Below are positions 54,503 through 64,000 of a stretch of 64,000 bases of DNA, piece by piece. The DNA is from Avena insularis (taxonomy: Eukaryota > Streptophyta > Magnoliopsida > Poales > Poaceae). Where the stretch lies: assembly GCA_023614405.1 (NCBI GenBank), contig CM042684.1, positions 209,256,941 through 209,320,940 of the forward strand, written 5' to 3'. Below the pieces are notes generated by a model. The model was not told the DNA's origin. It made no database searches and saw only the letters and a program-made list of their open reading frames with translations. The stretch's first letter is position 1, and each line of letters starts with the position of its first letter. Position numbers and translations under genes: made by a program.

Positions 54503-55113
54503 TGTTGAGGGCAAACCTCTAGGGTGGCCAGATTTTTCACGAATCCCACTCAAATCAAGGATGGAGTGCGGGGAAGGAGGGAAGGATGAACACGATGAAC
54601 CCATGCACGAAGAACACAATGAACACACACACCCAAAACCACAATACACACCAATAGCTCACGCCGTCTGTGATCGGTCCGGCGCAATCCCTAGGATCGG
54701 CGTCGGGCGGAGGACTCTCTCTCGAACCGGCACGGCGAGATGGGAGACTCAGTGAGATCTTGACGTCTTGGCAAAGGGACACTGATGCCAAGGCCTTGTA
54801 CAACACGGAGGCACGATGCAAACTCCAACGAGGTTTGGGATATTTGGTGCTCCTTTGTCAAAGGAGCATGAGGCAAGAACTAGATAGATCCACAAGGGGT
54901 TTCCACTAATTCCAAATATCATGCCGAGGGTTTACAAAGGAGGTGGGGGACTATATATAGGCCAGTCACTTAAACAGGGGTACATTAGGAATAAAATACA
55001 AGTTCTGGACGGACTAAGGAGTACATGGGCCGTAGGCCCAAAGGCCTTTTCATGTCTGGCGACGGTCGGACGGAGACTCCGGTCAGTCTCCGGACCAGCC
55101 TCCGGAGGGGCCT
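54503..55113 (-). repeat. 3' LTR of RLG-6 (inner boundary not determined)
   Basis: On the minus strand it contains a TATA box (CTATATATAG, about 54950) and a CA end at 54503. The inner TG boundary could not be fixed because the second LTR is outside the window. Around 55080-55215 there are several short palindromes of the type ACCGGAGACTCCGGT, upstream of the TATA box in LTR orientation and overlapping the end of the ORF. Confidence 0.55.
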
Positions 55114-55563
55114 TCAGATTGTCCCAGGGCCCGGTGCAGGGGTCAGACCGGAGAGTGGGCCGGAGTCTTCGGGGTCTTCAGCCGGAGACTCCGGTGTGCA
55201 TAGACCGGAGACTCCGGTCTGAGCAGCTCCAGCGGCTTCTGCTTCATGCTCTGCTCCTTGTTCTCCATCCTTAGGTGCTTGGGGATGTGTCGAGGCTTCG
55301 TACCTAATGATGCATAGAGTAGTTGCATGAAGTAGAACACCATCCAAGGAGGTATCAAATTGGCACGAGGAGAGGAGCAAGTTCACCTTAGCTTGTAGGA
55401 GTTTGGCTCGGGCATGAGTCATGGGTCCACTTGGGGGACCTGTTGGTGTAGATGTAGGAGTTTCTGCAGGACAGGCTGCATTAGCTCCCCCCTTGGGAAA
55501 GAGTCGTCCTCGACTCTTCGTGGTTATCATCTTGAACATCTCCATGGTAGGGTGAGAGATCCT
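55114..55563 (-). CDS. C-terminal tail of a Ty3/gypsy polyprotein (RLG-6)
   Basis: The reading frame on the minus strand from the RLG-7 boundary gives a segment GPPSGPMTHARAKLLQAKVN followed by LLLSSCQFDTSLDGVLLHAT, then an Ala/Glu/Pro-rich tail and a stop at 55114-55116. The 'GP(I/M)TxARAK' tail after integrase is common in grass Ty3/gypsy polyproteins. The upstream part that should follow protease (reverse transcriptase, RNase H, integrase) is not present on the other side of RLG-7. Confidence 0.65.
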   Translation of the reverse strand, partial: RISHPTMEMFKMITTKSRGRLFPKGGANAACPAETPTSTPTGPPSGPMTHARAKLLQAKVNLLLSSCQFDTSLDGVLLHATTLCIIRYEASTHPQAPKDGEQGAEHEAEAAGAAQTGVSGLCTPESPAEDPEDSGPLSGLTPAPGPGTI

Positions 55564-57192
55564 TGATGGCTTAATACACGGCGCCCAGAAAAGTGCTTGG
55601 TGCGTGGTGTTGATGTAGAGCTCGTTGGAACCCCAAGAGGAAGGTATGATGAGCACAGCAGCAAGTTTCCCTCAGTTATGAAACCAAGGTTTAATCGAAC
55701 CAGTAGGAGCAAGGAAACACCTCAAAAGTGTTACTAGCTGAGCTTTGGCAGGGCGCACTACCGGTGCTAGTAGCAACGTGGAGACCTGCACAACACAACC
55801 ACAGAACTTTGTCCCCAACTTGCGATGAGGTTGTCAATCTCACCGTGTTTTGCAGAAAACAAAGGATTAAACGTATCGAATGGAAAGAATTAAAAGTTTG
55901 CAGAAAGTAAACACAAAGCAGTAAAAGATTGTATGTTGTATGTAAAGAAAAGGACCGGGATCCATAGTTCACTAGAGGTGGCTCTCCATAGATAGATAAC
56001 ATGCTGGGTGAACAAATTACAGCGGGGCAATTGACAAACACCGAGAAAGTAATACATGCATATCCTAATCATCTTGACTCCTTTGATACTTGATTGGGCA
56101 TTACAACATAATACATAGACCGCCATCCAACTACATCTATGACTAATAATCCACCTTCAGGTTATCATCCGAACCCCCTCCAATATTAAGTTGCAAGCAA
56201 CAGATTATTGCTTTACGAACTGCGTGTAAAGTAAACAATACAATTGTTCTATGAACAAAAGATTGTTGTTTTCTCCCTAGTAGCAACAACACATCTAGTA
56301 CCTTAGAGATTTCTGTCACTTCCCCAGATTACCATAGGCATGAACCCACTATCGAGCATATATACTAACTCTTGGAGTTGCTAGCATCTACTTGGCCAAG
56401 ATAGCTACTAACAACGGAAAGCATGCAAGATCTCAAATAACAAAGACATGATAGAATCAATAATCAATCTGAAATAGGATCTCAATATCCATCGGATCCC
56501 CGCAAACACAACATGTATGAATTACAAATAGATGATCTTGATCATGAACGGAGCTCACAAGATCTAAACATGAAAGCACAAAGGAGGATAAACCAGCCAT
56601 CTAGCTACTACATGGATCCGTAGTCCAAGGATGAACTACTCACGCATCACACCGGAGGCTTGCATGGTGATGAAGAAGGCCTCCAGGGTGAATTCCCCTC
56701 TCTGGCAGGGTGCCGAGAAGAGCTTCAGATCCCCCCGGATCTAGGGATGGAGATGACGGTGGCAACAGACTCTATCATGGATTTTTTATCGGGTACCTAG
56801 GGTTTTCGTCCTGAGGGCAACTTATAGGCGGAAGGAGAGGCTGAGGGGGTGTTGGGGTCGGCAGACCACCCCCTGGCGCAGGCCAGGCCTGGCCGCGCGG
56901 CCAGGTGGTGTGGCCGGCCCCAGGCCCCTCTCTGTCTCGTATTCTAGCACTTGATCCCTTCCGGAAAAATAGGCACTTTGGCTTTTGTCCATTCCAATTC
57001 CGAGAATTTTCATTTTCTGACTTTTCTGGAACCAAAATCAACAGAAAACAGGCAGCTGGCACTTTGGCTCTTGTTAATAGGTTAGTCCAAGAAATCATAA
57101 TAAAAGTACTCCAAAGTTGGAACAAAACACAAGAAAGTGGATAAAACTAAGCATGGAACATCAAAAATTATAGATACATTTGCAATGTATCA
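55564..57192 (-). repeat. 3' LTR of RLG-7 (1629 bp)
   Basis: In element orientation it starts TGATACATTGCAAATGTATC (at 57192) and ends AGCCATCA (55564). By eye it differs from the 5' LTR at about 5% of positions, mostly transitions plus small indels. Confidence 0.9.
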
Positions 57193-57206
57193 ACATCCCC
57201 AAGCTT
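57193..57206 (-). promoter_or_regulatory. polypurine tract of RLG-7
   Basis: On the minus strand AAGCTTGGGGATGT directly precedes the TG of the 3' LTR. The same AAGCTTGGGGAT core occurs at 59264-59275 and 59321-59332. Confidence 0.85.
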
Positions 57207-59965
57207 AACTCCTGCTCGTCCTCGAGTAGGTAAGTGATAAAAACAAAGAATTTTTGAGGTGACATGCACCATCAAAGACTTGATCAAAGTATTTGCAAAA
57301 CATTCAAGGCTGGGATCATAGTACATCAATCATAACATGAAAGACAAAGTTCTAGCAATAAGCAAAGAAACTAAGATGCAACATGAAAAGGAACAAACAA
57401 AAGATTCATGAATAACATGCTTTGCAAGACGTTTGTTTGTTTCACATAAAGAAAACATAACATAATAGTATTCAGCTTGTCCCTCAATAGAGTAGCAAAT
57501 ATAAATGCATAGGACACCTTTAAAGTTCATAAGAGTGACTAGATACAATAGTTTCAAACAAGCAATAACAAGTTATGCATCAATCAACTAGTCTTGGGAC
57601 AATGCACATAGAACTAAGAATGGCCACTATGCTCTCAAAGTAGGTGCATAAAGATAGAAGGTGGAGACTCAATATAATGGTGGAAGAAAGGCCTTTTGTA
57701 AAAAGGAAGTAGGGATTCAAGTCTCATAAAGAGCTTCCAAAAATTATGGTACTTATAGCTTTCAGCTCTCATTGCCCCCATCATAAGCATCTTGAAGTGA
57801 TTAAGGTTAAAGTGAACAAACTATGGTGTACATGTTTGACGAAGTATAAGTCAGAAATCTCATGTCCCTTGTATACGAGGGCCGCTCCTCATGCTACTCA
57901 AGTTTAGTCACCGGTGAGTTCTTGTCATCGTAAGTACATGTGTATCATAGAGAACCGCCAACGGGGTACCCCTTGCCCGATGATACGGAAGAATCCCCAT
58001 ATCAAAATGACAAGGCAAGCAGACAACAAGCATCTCAGCATTCTTCTTATTTACCATGGGAATATGGTGCTTTTTTCTCTCTTTCCTCTTTTCATAGTAT
58101 CTCTTTTTTTTCTCTTTTTTTTCTCAATATAGGACTCTTTTTTTTATAAGAAGAATGCTTCATAGGCAGCTCATTATGGTTACGCTGCAGGTTTCCACCA
58201 TGTCAGCATGGATTAGACCAGCGGCCCAGGCGTTTCTCTAACACATATACATAACTCCATGGACTTACAAGCTCCCCTTTCATTTCACACCGACGACATC
58301 CATATACAAAAGAGCATGATATCAACTAGGTACAAGTACCAAGTGCAATGTTGAAAGCGTTCCCCATGAAAGCATGGTTCTGCTAATTCCCAACAAATAA
58401 GTGCAAGCATATACAACATAGACGACACAATGGTTCAAGTTTATTAGAGGCAATAAAGTAAAGTGTGCCATCAAGTTCATGAGAGCTTTAATCACTAGTT
58501 TTCTCATAACAAGTGGAAGGTAAAAAAAGCATGAATATACTTGGAATAGCATAAGATAGTAGGTAGATATGGTGGACTCTTTGTAATAACTTGGTTTAGG
58601 GATTTGGATGCATGAGTGGAGCTCATACTTTGTTGTGGAGGCTAGCAAAGGACTGGGAGCGACAAACTAAGAGAGCAATAATGGCCATAATCATGCAGAG
58701 CGACAAAACATCATTGATCAAAGCATAAAGTGATACTATGAGTTGAAAACTAAAGGATCATAAAGGCTATGGTGACTTGAGATAGTCATAACATGGTGTG
58801 AGCATGCGCCAAGTCAACCCAAATAAAGCATCAAAGGAGAATACCACTATATTATGCTTTAATATGCTAAAACAACACATGATTCATCCAAGGCACATTA
58901 AGCAATCTCAATTGTTTATAACAAGTCATGCTACAGCAAAGAATACTAAGCATAAAGCCAAAACAATATCAAGCATGGCATGACAAAGCATAGGCACAGT
59001 CAAAAACGAGCTCTTTTTACCACATAAGTATGAACTTTCCTACTCTTTTCCAAACCAAACCAAACTATTTGCAAACAAATGTATGAAATAGGGGGTCCAA
59101 CCAATTTATTAAAAAAACGAAGAAAACCAAGGCAAACGAAAACCAAAACGAAAACGAAAAAGAAGACGCTCCAAGAAAAACACAACTGTGCATGAAACAA
59201 TAAAAATGAAGCGTTTGGAAGAAACCTGGGATTTTTATTGATGAAGAAGGGGATGCCTTGGGCATCCCCAAGCTTTGACGCTTGTACTTCTTGGATACTT
59301 CTTGGGGTGACACGTGTGGAATCCCCAAGCTTGAGATTTAGTCCATCCTTCATCTCATTACTCATTCCTTCCATACACCTGAAAATTTTCCTTCATACAA
59401 AACTTCACACAATCTCATTAGCAACATTAGTGCACTTTAAGATAAATAAGTCTTAAGGTTCAGTTCTAACACCAAATAAACTTCCATTAGAACACTAGCT
59501 ACTGTATCACTTCCTTCAAAAAGCTCAATTCCCCATAAGAACTCAAGAAGGAACCAACAAGAAGCAAATGCAGAAAATGGCAGAAATCGGTCAAATCAGA
59601 CCAGCAGGTAAAGACGATTTTGTTCGAAGACTTTATGTTGCTCAAATCAAAAAGTGTTGAACTAATGAAAGTTAGATAACAACCTGGGGCAGAAGCACAA
59701 ACAATTACAGCTCAATCCAACATACAGAGCTCTCTCACGAATTTTTACAGTGAAGCACAAAAATCTGTTTCGGGACAACAACTTTCCCAATCATTACTTC
59801 ACTCTCAGTAGAGATTACTCTTGGTACAAAAAGCAAATAAAAAGGATAAGGAGCGGTTATTACTGAAGTAATAACTTCCAAGACTCATCTAAAACTTTTG
59901 GGTTATCTCCCAATAAGTACTTTTCTTTAACGCCTTTAAGTTAGGCATAAGAAGCAAAGAAAGAA
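57207..59965 (-). other. long non-coding 3' region of RLG-7
   Basis: No coding frame. About 57200-58700 is homologous to 3130-4590 of RLG-1. It includes the conserved hairpin block (58140-58400), a T-rich tract on the plus strand near 58075-58145, and two extra polypurine-like motifs at 59264-59275 and 59321-59332. Confidence 0.7.
58140..58400 (-). ncRNA. conserved non-coding block with predicted hairpins (RLG-7 copy)
   Basis: Counterpart of 3425-3690. The hairpin at 58364-58377 reads CCATG/CATGG around a 4-base loop, where RLG-1 has CCGTG/CACGG: one paired substitution. The CCATGCTGACATGG hairpin (about 58196-58212) and its enclosing CGCTG/CAGCG pair are identical in both. Confidence 0.45.
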
Positions 59966-61900
59966 TCAAGTGTTCTCAAATGAAGAAGCATTAAGACCAA
60001 ATTTTGTTTTCATAGGAGAAGAAAAAGAAATCTTTTCTATCTTTTTAGGGAAGTGTTCTATACCTTTCTTGAGTGAGAGTTGATATTTAATGGTGCCTTC
60101 TTTCATATCAATGATGGCACCAACAGTTATAAGAAAAGGTCTTCCCACAGTAATAGGACAAGAAGCATTGTATTCAACATCCAAAACATAGATATCAACG
60201 GGGACATAGGAATCGTTAACCATAATAAGAACATCATTAAGACTCCCCATGAGTTTCTTTTTAGCATTATCATCAAGTGGGACATTCATATAACAATCTT
60301 CAAGAGGAGGCAAATCAAGCATATCATAAATCCTTCTAGGCATAATAGAAACACTACTATCAAGATCACATAAAGCTTTGAAATCAAAGTCATTCACTTT
60401 CATATTAATGATGGGTTCCCAACCATCTTCTTGTTTTATAGGAATAGAAGCTTTATGTTTCATCTTTTCTTCTTTAATCTTTATGAGAGCATTAGTAATG
60501 TGTTTTGTAAAGGCCATGTTCATAGCACTAGCATTAGGACTTTTAGCAAGCTTTTGTAGGAACTTAATAACTTCAGAGATGTTGCAACCATCAAGATCAA
60601 AATCAACTTTATCATCTAAAGTAGTAGAACTATTACTAGCCTCAACACTAGTGGTGGTAATAGTAGGAACACTAATGTTTCTAGCAATTTCATCTTCTCT
60701 TTCCCACTTAGCATGTAATTCAGCTAATAGTCTAACATTTTCATCAATTCTTACTTGTATGGCATTAGTAGCTGCAAAGGGATTCTCATTAGTTTCAGGT
60801 TTAGCAGCCATTTTATTCAAAGAAGATTGAGCTTCAGCCAAAGATGCTATATTTCTTTCAGCATTAGAGAGTTTTTCCTCAATAGTTTTATTGAAAGAAG
60901 TTTGTTTACTATTAAACTCTTTAAGCATAACTTCATGTTCAGAGGGAGCACTCTTATTATTGTTGTAAGAATTTCCATTACCATTGTTGGGAGGATATGG
61001 CTTATAATTGTTGTTACCAAAATTGTTCCTATAAGCATTATTACCATAAGCATTATGGACAAATTTGTTATTTCTTATGAAGTTCACATCAACTTGCTCT
61101 TCTTGAGCAACCAAAGAGGCTAAAGGAACATTATTTGGATCAATATGGGCTTTCCCATTAACAAGCATAGACATAACTATATCAATCTTATCACTCAAGG
61201 AGGAGGTTTCCTCAACAGAATTTACCTTCTTACCTTGTGGAGCTCTCTCAGTATGCCATTCAGAATAATTAACCATCATATTATCCAAAAGTTTTGTTGC
61301 AGCACCCAAAGTGATGGTCATAAAGGTACCTCCAGCAGCTGAATCCAATAGGTTCCTTGAAGAATAGTTCAATCCTGCATAAAAAGTTTGGATGATCATC
61401 CAAACAGTCAGTCCATGAGTGGGACAATTCTTTACCAAAGATTTCATTCTTTCCCAAGCTTGAGCAACATGTTCATTATCAAGTTGTTTAAACTTCATTA
61501 TTTCACTTCTCATGGATATAATTTTAGCAGGAGGATAGTATTTTCCAATAAAAGCATCTTTGCACTTAGTCCAAGAATCAATACTATTCCTAGTTAAGGA
61601 ATTCAACCATTCTTTAGCTTTTCCTCTCAAAGAGAAAGGAAACAATTTCAGCTTAATAATATCACCATCTATATACCTATGCTTTTGCATCTCACAAAGT
61701 TCAACAAAGTTATTTAGATGGGAAACAACATCTTCATTACCAATACCAGGAAATTGTTCTCTCATAACAAGATTGAGCAAAGCAGGTTTTATCTCAAAGA
61801 AAGTATTTTCAGCCACAGGTGGAGCAATAGGTGTGCTCATAAAATCATTGTTGTTGGTGCTAGTGAAATCACACAACTTAGTGTTTTCAAGAGTAGTCAT
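59966..61900 (-). CDS. Gag-protease polyprotein, 644 codons, open (RLG-7)
   Basis: Start ATG at 61900 (MTTLENTKLCDFTSTNNNDF). The retrotransposon-gag domain is at about residues 50-180 (LKLFPFSLRGKAKEWLNSLT, FIGKYYPPAKI, QAWERMKSLVKNCPTHGL, DSAAGGTFM). A long Asn/Tyr-rich stretch (residues about 275-325) replaces a CCHC knuckle, followed by a helical, coiled-coil-like part. The protease starts near residue 500. Its catalytic loop reads ALCDLDSSVSIMP, where RLG-1 and RLG-5 have DLG, so the active-site Gly is Asp. The strand TVGRPFLITVGAIIDMKEG follows. The frame is intact to the stop at 59966-59968 despite about 5% LTR divergence. Confidence 0.88.
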   Translation of the reverse strand: MTTLENTKLCDFTSTNNNDFMSTPIAPPVAENTFFEIKPALLNLVMREQFPGIGNEDVVSHLNNFVELCEMQKHRYIDGDIIKLKLFPFSLRGKAKEWLNSLTRNSIDSWTKCKDAFIGKYYPPAKIISMRSEIMKFKQLDNEHVAQAWERMKSLVKNCPTHGLTVWMIIQTFYAGLNYSSRNLLDSAAGGTFMTITLGAATKLLDNMMVNYSEWHTERAPQGKKVNSVEETSSLSDKIDIVMSMLVNGKAHIDPNNVPLASLVAQEEQVDVNFIRNNKFVHNAYGNNAYRNNFGNNNYKPYPPNNGNGNSYNNNKSAPSEHEVMLKEFNSKQTSFNKTIEEKLSNAERNIASLAEAQSSLNKMAAKPETNENPFAATNAIQVRIDENVRLLAELHAKWEREDEIARNISVPTITTTSVEASNSSTTLDDKVDFDLDGCNISEVIKFLQKLAKSPNASAMNMAFTKHITNALIKIKEEKMKHKASIPIKQEDGWEPIINMKVNDFDFKALCDLDSSVSIMPRRIYDMLDLPPLEDCYMNVPLDDNAKKKLMGSLNDVLIMVNDSYVPVDIYVLDVEYNASCPITVGRPFLITVGAIIDMKEGTIKYQLSLKKGIEHFPKKIEKISFSSPMKTKFGLNASSFENT

Positions 61901-62048
61901 TTTTTTTGGGTTTTCAAATAAGAAAGCAAACTTGCAAAACTAATTTTTTTGTGTTTTTGAAGAACAAAACAAGCAAACTAAGCAAAACAAAAACAACAAA
62001 GTAAAGAGATTGGTTATGAGGGACTCCCCTTGTGAAGATGTCCTTGAC

Positions 62049-62066
62049 TCCCCGGCAACGGCGCCA
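62049..62066 (-). promoter_or_regulatory. primer-binding site of RLG-7
   Basis: On the minus strand TGGCGCCGTTGCCGGGGA, an 18-base perfect match to the 3' end of plant tRNA-Asp(GUC) as I know it. It lies 10 bases after the 5' LTR. Confidence 0.9.
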
Positions 62067-62076
62067 GAAAATCGCC

Positions 62077-63689
62077 TGATGGCTCAATGCACGGTGCCCA
62101 AAAAAGTGCTTGGTGCATGGTTGATGTAGAGCTCGTTGGGAACCCCAAGAGGAAGGTATGATGAGCACAGCAGCAAGTTTCCCTCAGTTATGAAACCAAG
62201 GTTTAGTTGAACCAGTAGGAGCAAGGAAACACCCCAAAGGTGTTACTAGCTGAGCTTTAGTATGCACTACCGGTGCTAGTAGCAACGTGGAGACCTGCAC
62301 AACACAACCACAGAACTTTGTCCCCAACTTGCGATGAGGTTGTCAATCTCACAGTGTTTTGCGGAAAACAAAGGATTAAACGTATTGAATGGAAAGAAGT
62401 AAAAGTTTGCAGAAAGTAAACACAAAACAGTAAACAGTTGTAGATTGTATGTAAAGAAAAAGGATCGGGATCCATAGTTCACTAGAGGTGGCTCTCCTTA
62501 GATAGATAACATGCTGGGTGAACAAATTATAGCGGGGCAATTGACAAACACTGAGAAAGCAATACATGCATATACTAATCATCTTGACTCCTCTGAGACT
62601 TGATTGGGCATTACAACATAATACATAGACCACCATCCAACTACATCTATGACTATTAATCCACCTTCAGGTTATCATCTGAACCCCCTCCAGTATTAAG
62701 TTGTAATCAACAGATTATTGCTTTACGAACTGCGCTGTAAAGTAAACAATACGATTGTTCTATGAACAAAGGATTGTTGTTTTCTCCCTAGTAGCAACAA
62801 CACATCTAGTACCTTAGAGATTTCTGTCACTTCCCCATATTACCAGAGGCATGAACCCACTATCGAGCATAAATACTAACTCTTGGAGTTGCTAGCATCT
62901 ACTTGGCCAAGATAGCTACTAACAATAGAAAGCATGCAAGATCTCAAATAACAAAGACATGATAGAATCAATAATCAATCTGAAATAGCATCTCAATATC
63001 CATCGGATCCCCGCAAACACAACATGTAGAATACAAATAGATGATCTTGATCATGAACGGAGCTCACAAGATCTAGACATGAAAGCACAAAGGAGGAGAA
63101 CCAGTCATCTAGCTACTACATGGATCCGTAGTCCAAGGATGAACTACTCACGCATCGCACCAAAGGCTTGCATGATGATGAAGAAGGCCTCGAGGGTGAA
63201 TTCTCCTCTCCGGCAGGGTGCCGGGAAGAGCTTCAGATCCCTCCCGATCTAGGGATGGAGATGATGGCGGCTACAGACTCTTTCGTGGATTTTTGATCGG
63301 GTACTTAGGGTTTACGTCCCGAGGGCATCTTATAGTCGGAAGGAGACGCCGAGGGGGTGCCTGGGCTAGCCACACCACCCCCTGGCGCGGGCCAGCCTGG
63401 CCAGCCGGTGGTGTGGGCGCCCTCGCCCTCTCTCTTGTATTCAGCACTTGATACCTTCTGGAAAAATAGTCACTTTGGCTTTTGTCCCATCCAATTCCGA
63501 TAATATCCATTTTCTGACTTTCTTGGAACCAAAAACAGTAGAAAACAGGCAGCTGGCACTGTGGCTCTTGTTAATAGGTTAGTCCAAGAAATCATATGAA
63601 AAGTACTCCAAAGTTGGAACAAAACACAATAAAGTGGATAAAACCAAGCATAGAACATCAAAAATTATAGATACATTTGCAATGTATCA
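62077..63689 (-). repeat. 5' LTR of RLG-7 (1613 bp)
   Basis: In element orientation it starts TGATACATTG at 63689 and ends AGCCATCA at 62077. The outside 5-mer on the plus strand is atggg. Confidence 0.9.
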
Positions 63690-64000
63690 ATGGGTTGTTC
63701 CGAACATCTCTCATCTCACTTTTGGTGGCAAGGAGAACACTCTTAGTTTTTCCACTCGAGTTTGGCTTGTGGCTCTCACTCACTATGAGGTTGTTCTCTC
63801 TCTCACCGCTCTTCTCACAAGTAGGTGTTGTGCTTTGCACCCTCGCTAAAGCCTTTGCATTGTCCACAATTATTTGGATAGGAGTCATCGGTTGCAAAAC
63901 ACATGTTTTGTTGAGCCACTTGAAGGTGTATACATTGGTGCGACCATCATGTTGATCAGCCTTGTAAAATTGCCATGGTCGACCAAGAAGCATGTGGCAA
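63690..64000 (-). CDS. protease-region fragment of a Ty3/gypsy polyprotein (RLG-6, partial)
   Basis: The minus-strand frame from the right edge reads HMLLGRPWQFYKADQHDGRT and then NVYTFKWLNKTCVLQPMTP, the segment at the end of protease in many grass Ty3/gypsy polyproteins. A linker ending SEMRDVRNNP follows, and RLG-7 interrupts it there. The upstream part is outside the window. It is treated as the same element as 54503-55563 because the strand and interruption match, but the intervening pol is missing. Confidence 0.7.

Larger units (their letters stand above)
54503..55563 (-). mobile_element. RLG-6: 3' end of a Ty3/gypsy element (minus strand), left of RLG-7
   Basis: On the minus strand this contains the C-terminal end of a polyprotein (55563-55114) followed by the 3' LTR, ending TTTGCCCTCAACA at 54503. 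The host sequence on its left is the TTTAGGG-rich array (the adjacent 5-mer is gaatt). The rest of the element resumes at 63690 and leaves the window. Confidence 0.7.
55564..63689 (-). mobile_element. RLG-7: non-autonomous Sabrina/Athila-like LTR retrotransposon (8126 bp)
   Basis: Two LTRs (1613 and 1629 bp), a tRNA-Asp-type primer-binding site, a 644-codon Gag-protease ORF, a long non-coding region and a polypurine tract, all on the minus strand. No pol. The flanking 5-mers differ (atcct at 55559-55563, atggg at 63690-63694), and the interrupted host RLG-6 lacks its pol core across the junction, so the element may be a recombinant of two insertions. Confidence 0.88.

Noticed and set aside
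1..64000. Prokaryotic features (operons, CRISPR arrays, ribosome-binding sites), tRNA and rRNA genes
   Set aside because: No direct-repeat/spacer array, no rRNA blocks and no tRNA cloverleaf were recognised; the only tRNA-like matches are primer-binding sites. The content is plant nuclear repeat DNA.

Overview
This window is repeat-dense nuclear DNA from a flowering plant. It is almost certainly a grass, and most likely a Pooideae species of the wheat, barley, rye, oat or ryegrass kind. That placement rests on Athila-type and Tat-type LTR retrotransposons with grass-style termini, a putative-gypsy-transposon (Transposase_28-like) antisense gene, and a CACTA end. I found no rRNA, no tRNA gene, no CRISPR and no convincing intact single-copy host gene. 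The family names RLG-1 to RLG-7 and RLX-4 are my labels for this window only.

Layout, left to right. RLG-1 (1-5974, +) is the 3' part of a non-autonomous Athila-type element: protease, broken ATHILA-domain ORF, long non-coding tract, 3' LTR. It sits inside RLG-2 (5975-8941, +), the 3' part of a Tat-type element with a degenerate antisense gene and a 3' LTR. Then comes 3.4 kb of low-copy-looking sequence (8942-12377) holding a decayed two-exon gene on the minus strand. From 12378 to 47217 a satellite with a 165-bp monomer runs in one orientation. Three LTR retrotransposons split it into four blocks: RLG-3 (14233-27200, Tat/Grande-like, TSD acatg), RLX-4 (29387-34074, non-autonomous, TSD atgct) and RLG-5 (37219-45156, non-autonomous Athila-type, inserted in a GT run). 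At 47218 a CACTA terminus interrupts the satellite. A decayed multi-exon minus-strand gene and a 16-bp minisatellite follow. From about 50180 to 54502 there is a higher-order array of about 180-bp units rich in TTTAGGG-like motifs, with a Tourist-like MITE in it. RLG-6 (Ty3/gypsy, minus strand, from 54503 past the right edge) is interrupted by RLG-7 (55564-63689, minus strand), whose gag-protease ORF of 644 codons is open.

How it works together. None of the elements seen here is fully competent. RLG-3 is the only one with reverse transcriptase, RNase H and integrase in view. Those have several stops and frameshifts, and a catalytic Asp of integrase reads Asn. RLG-1, RLG-5 and RLG-7 show only Gag/protease, with or without an ATHILA-domain protein, so they would have depended on enzymes supplied in trans. 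What has been kept in them is mostly cis-acting: polypurine motifs, primer-binding sites, foldback sequences and a conserved structured stretch upstream of the 3' LTR.

The strongest leads for something undescribed are: (1) a non-coding block shared by RLG-1 and RLG-7 with a compensated hairpin; (2) a self-complementary motif that is both in the RLG-5 LTR and iterated five times at 102-103 bp spacing inside the element; (3) a cluster of perfect inverted repeats in the RLX-4 leader and an ORF that continues into its 3' LTR; (4) the higher-order 165-bp satellite, with an unoccupied counterpart of an insertion site; and (5) spliced antisense genes with matching intron phases in RLG-3. All coordinates and divergence counts were read by hand, so small counting errors are possible.
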